Part shown: one piece after another, positions 6,517 through 6,920 of the stretch
How positions within the stretch are numbered: the stretch's first letter is position 1
Layout of the letters: every line of letters begins with the position of its first letter
Position numbers and translations under genes: made by a program
Notes under the pieces: model-generated
Told to the model about the DNA's origin: nothing
Database searches by the model: none
Seen by the model: only the letters and a program-made list of their open reading frames with translations
Origin: Paracoccaceae bacterium
GTDB lineage: Bacteria; Pseudomonadota; Alphaproteobacteria; Rhodobacterales; Rhodobacteraceae
Assembly (NCBI GenBank): GCA_029881635.1
Contig: JAOUMG010000100.1
Span: 1-6,920, forward strand
DNA: 6,920 bases
Reading direction: 5' to 3'

Positions 6517-6920
6517 TCCTCGTTGTATCGGTAACCGATGCCATAGAGAGTTTCGATTGCATTGAAGTCATCATCGACCGTCCGCATTTTCTTTCTCAGC
6601 CTTTTGATATGGCTATCGATCGTGCGGTCATCAACATAGACCTGATCATCATAGGCCACATCCATCAGCTGATCTCGGCTTTTCACAAATCCAGGCCGTT
6701 GTGCAAGTGCCTGTAGCAGAAGAAATTCCGTGACAGTCAGCGCAACGTCGCGGCCCCGCCAGCTGACCGAATGGCGCAACGGGTCCATTGTCAGACTGCC
6801 GCGCGTCATGATCTTGGTTTCTTCGGTGGTGGCGACCTCGCCGCTGGCGATCGCTTCCTGGCGACGCAGAAGGGCGCGGATGCGTTCGACAAGAAGCCGT
6901 TGCGAAAACGGCTTTTTCAC
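6513..6920 (-). CDS. chvI: Response regulator ChvI, 5' end cut by window edge
   Basis: The last 135 residues of an OmpR/PhoB-type response regulator are visible; the coding frame runs off position 6920. The first visible residues, VKKPFS, are the end of the receiver domain and include the conserved Lys-Pro pair, so the valine codon GTG at the edge is internal and not a start. Most of the receiver, including the phospho-accepting Asp, lies outside. A linker (residues about 10-38) leads to a complete winged-helix DNA-binding domain from about 40 to 133, with [12 protein letters not shown], the recognition helix region [16 protein letters not shown], and the wing YGIGYRY. Its stop overlaps the chvG ATG. 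As the cognate regulator of ChvG it should activate envelope, exopolysaccharide and acid-response genes in the cytoplasm. It is the first visible gene of the operon; its promoter is outside the window. Confidence 0.93.
   Translation of the reverse strand: MKKPFSQRLLVERIRALLRRQEAIASGEVATTEETKIMTRGSLTMDPLRHSVSWRGRDVALTVTEFLLLQALAQRPGFVKSRDQLMDVAYDDQVYVDDRTIDSHIKRLRKKMRTVDDDFNAIETLYGIGYRYNEE

Noticed and set aside
6918..6920. GTG at the right edge as the start of a short DNA-binding protein
   Set aside because: The next residues (KKPFS) are the conserved end of a receiver domain, so this is an internal codon of a truncated ChvI, not a start.

Overview
The window looks like a chromosomal segment from an alphaproteobacterium of the Rhodobacteraceae (roseobacter-type). 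The evidence is gene content and order: a ChvI/ChvG two-component system followed directly by a short HprK, RapZ, a mannose-type EIIA and HPr. The DUF6473 protein and the NHPHG-type acyltransferase are also typical of that family. Coding density is high. There is no tRNA, rRNA, CRISPR array, insertion sequence or phage gene, and no gap over 300 bases without a gene.

Layout. Positions 1-782 (minus) hold a DUF6473 gene that runs off the left edge just before its end. A 163-base intergenic region (783-945) separates it from the divergent plus-strand gene for 3-hydroxybutyryl-CoA dehydrogenase (946-1821). That gene converges, across 40 bases, on a long minus-strand operon filling 1862-6920. In transcription order the operon is chvI (5' end outside the window), chvG, hprK, rapZ, mannose-family EIIA, ptsH (HPr) and a PlsC-like acyltransferase.

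How the genes work together. ChvG (membrane histidine kinase) and ChvI (OmpR-type regulator) form the conserved alphaproteobacterial envelope/acid-stress system. HprK, EIIA and HPr form a regulatory phosphotransfer branch with no sugar permease: HPr keeps both His15 (phosphorylated by enzyme I) and Ser46 (phosphorylated by HprK). RapZ is a nucleotide-binding, amino-sugar-linked regulator. Four junctions are 4-base stop/start overlaps (ATGA, GTGA, GTGA, ATGA), so the operon is probably translationally coupled. A fifth junction, HPr to acyltransferase, fits the same pattern if the acyltransferase starts at CTG (CTGA). The acyltransferase would then be the lipid-modifying output gene of an envelope-sensing and PTS operon; it resembles the roseobacter aminolipid acyltransferase SalA.

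Most worth a second look: the probable CTG start of the acyltransferase, the SGNH-hydrolase-like layout of the DUF6473 protein with Thr at the nucleophile position, and the joining of envelope sensing, PTS and lipid acylation in one coupled operon.
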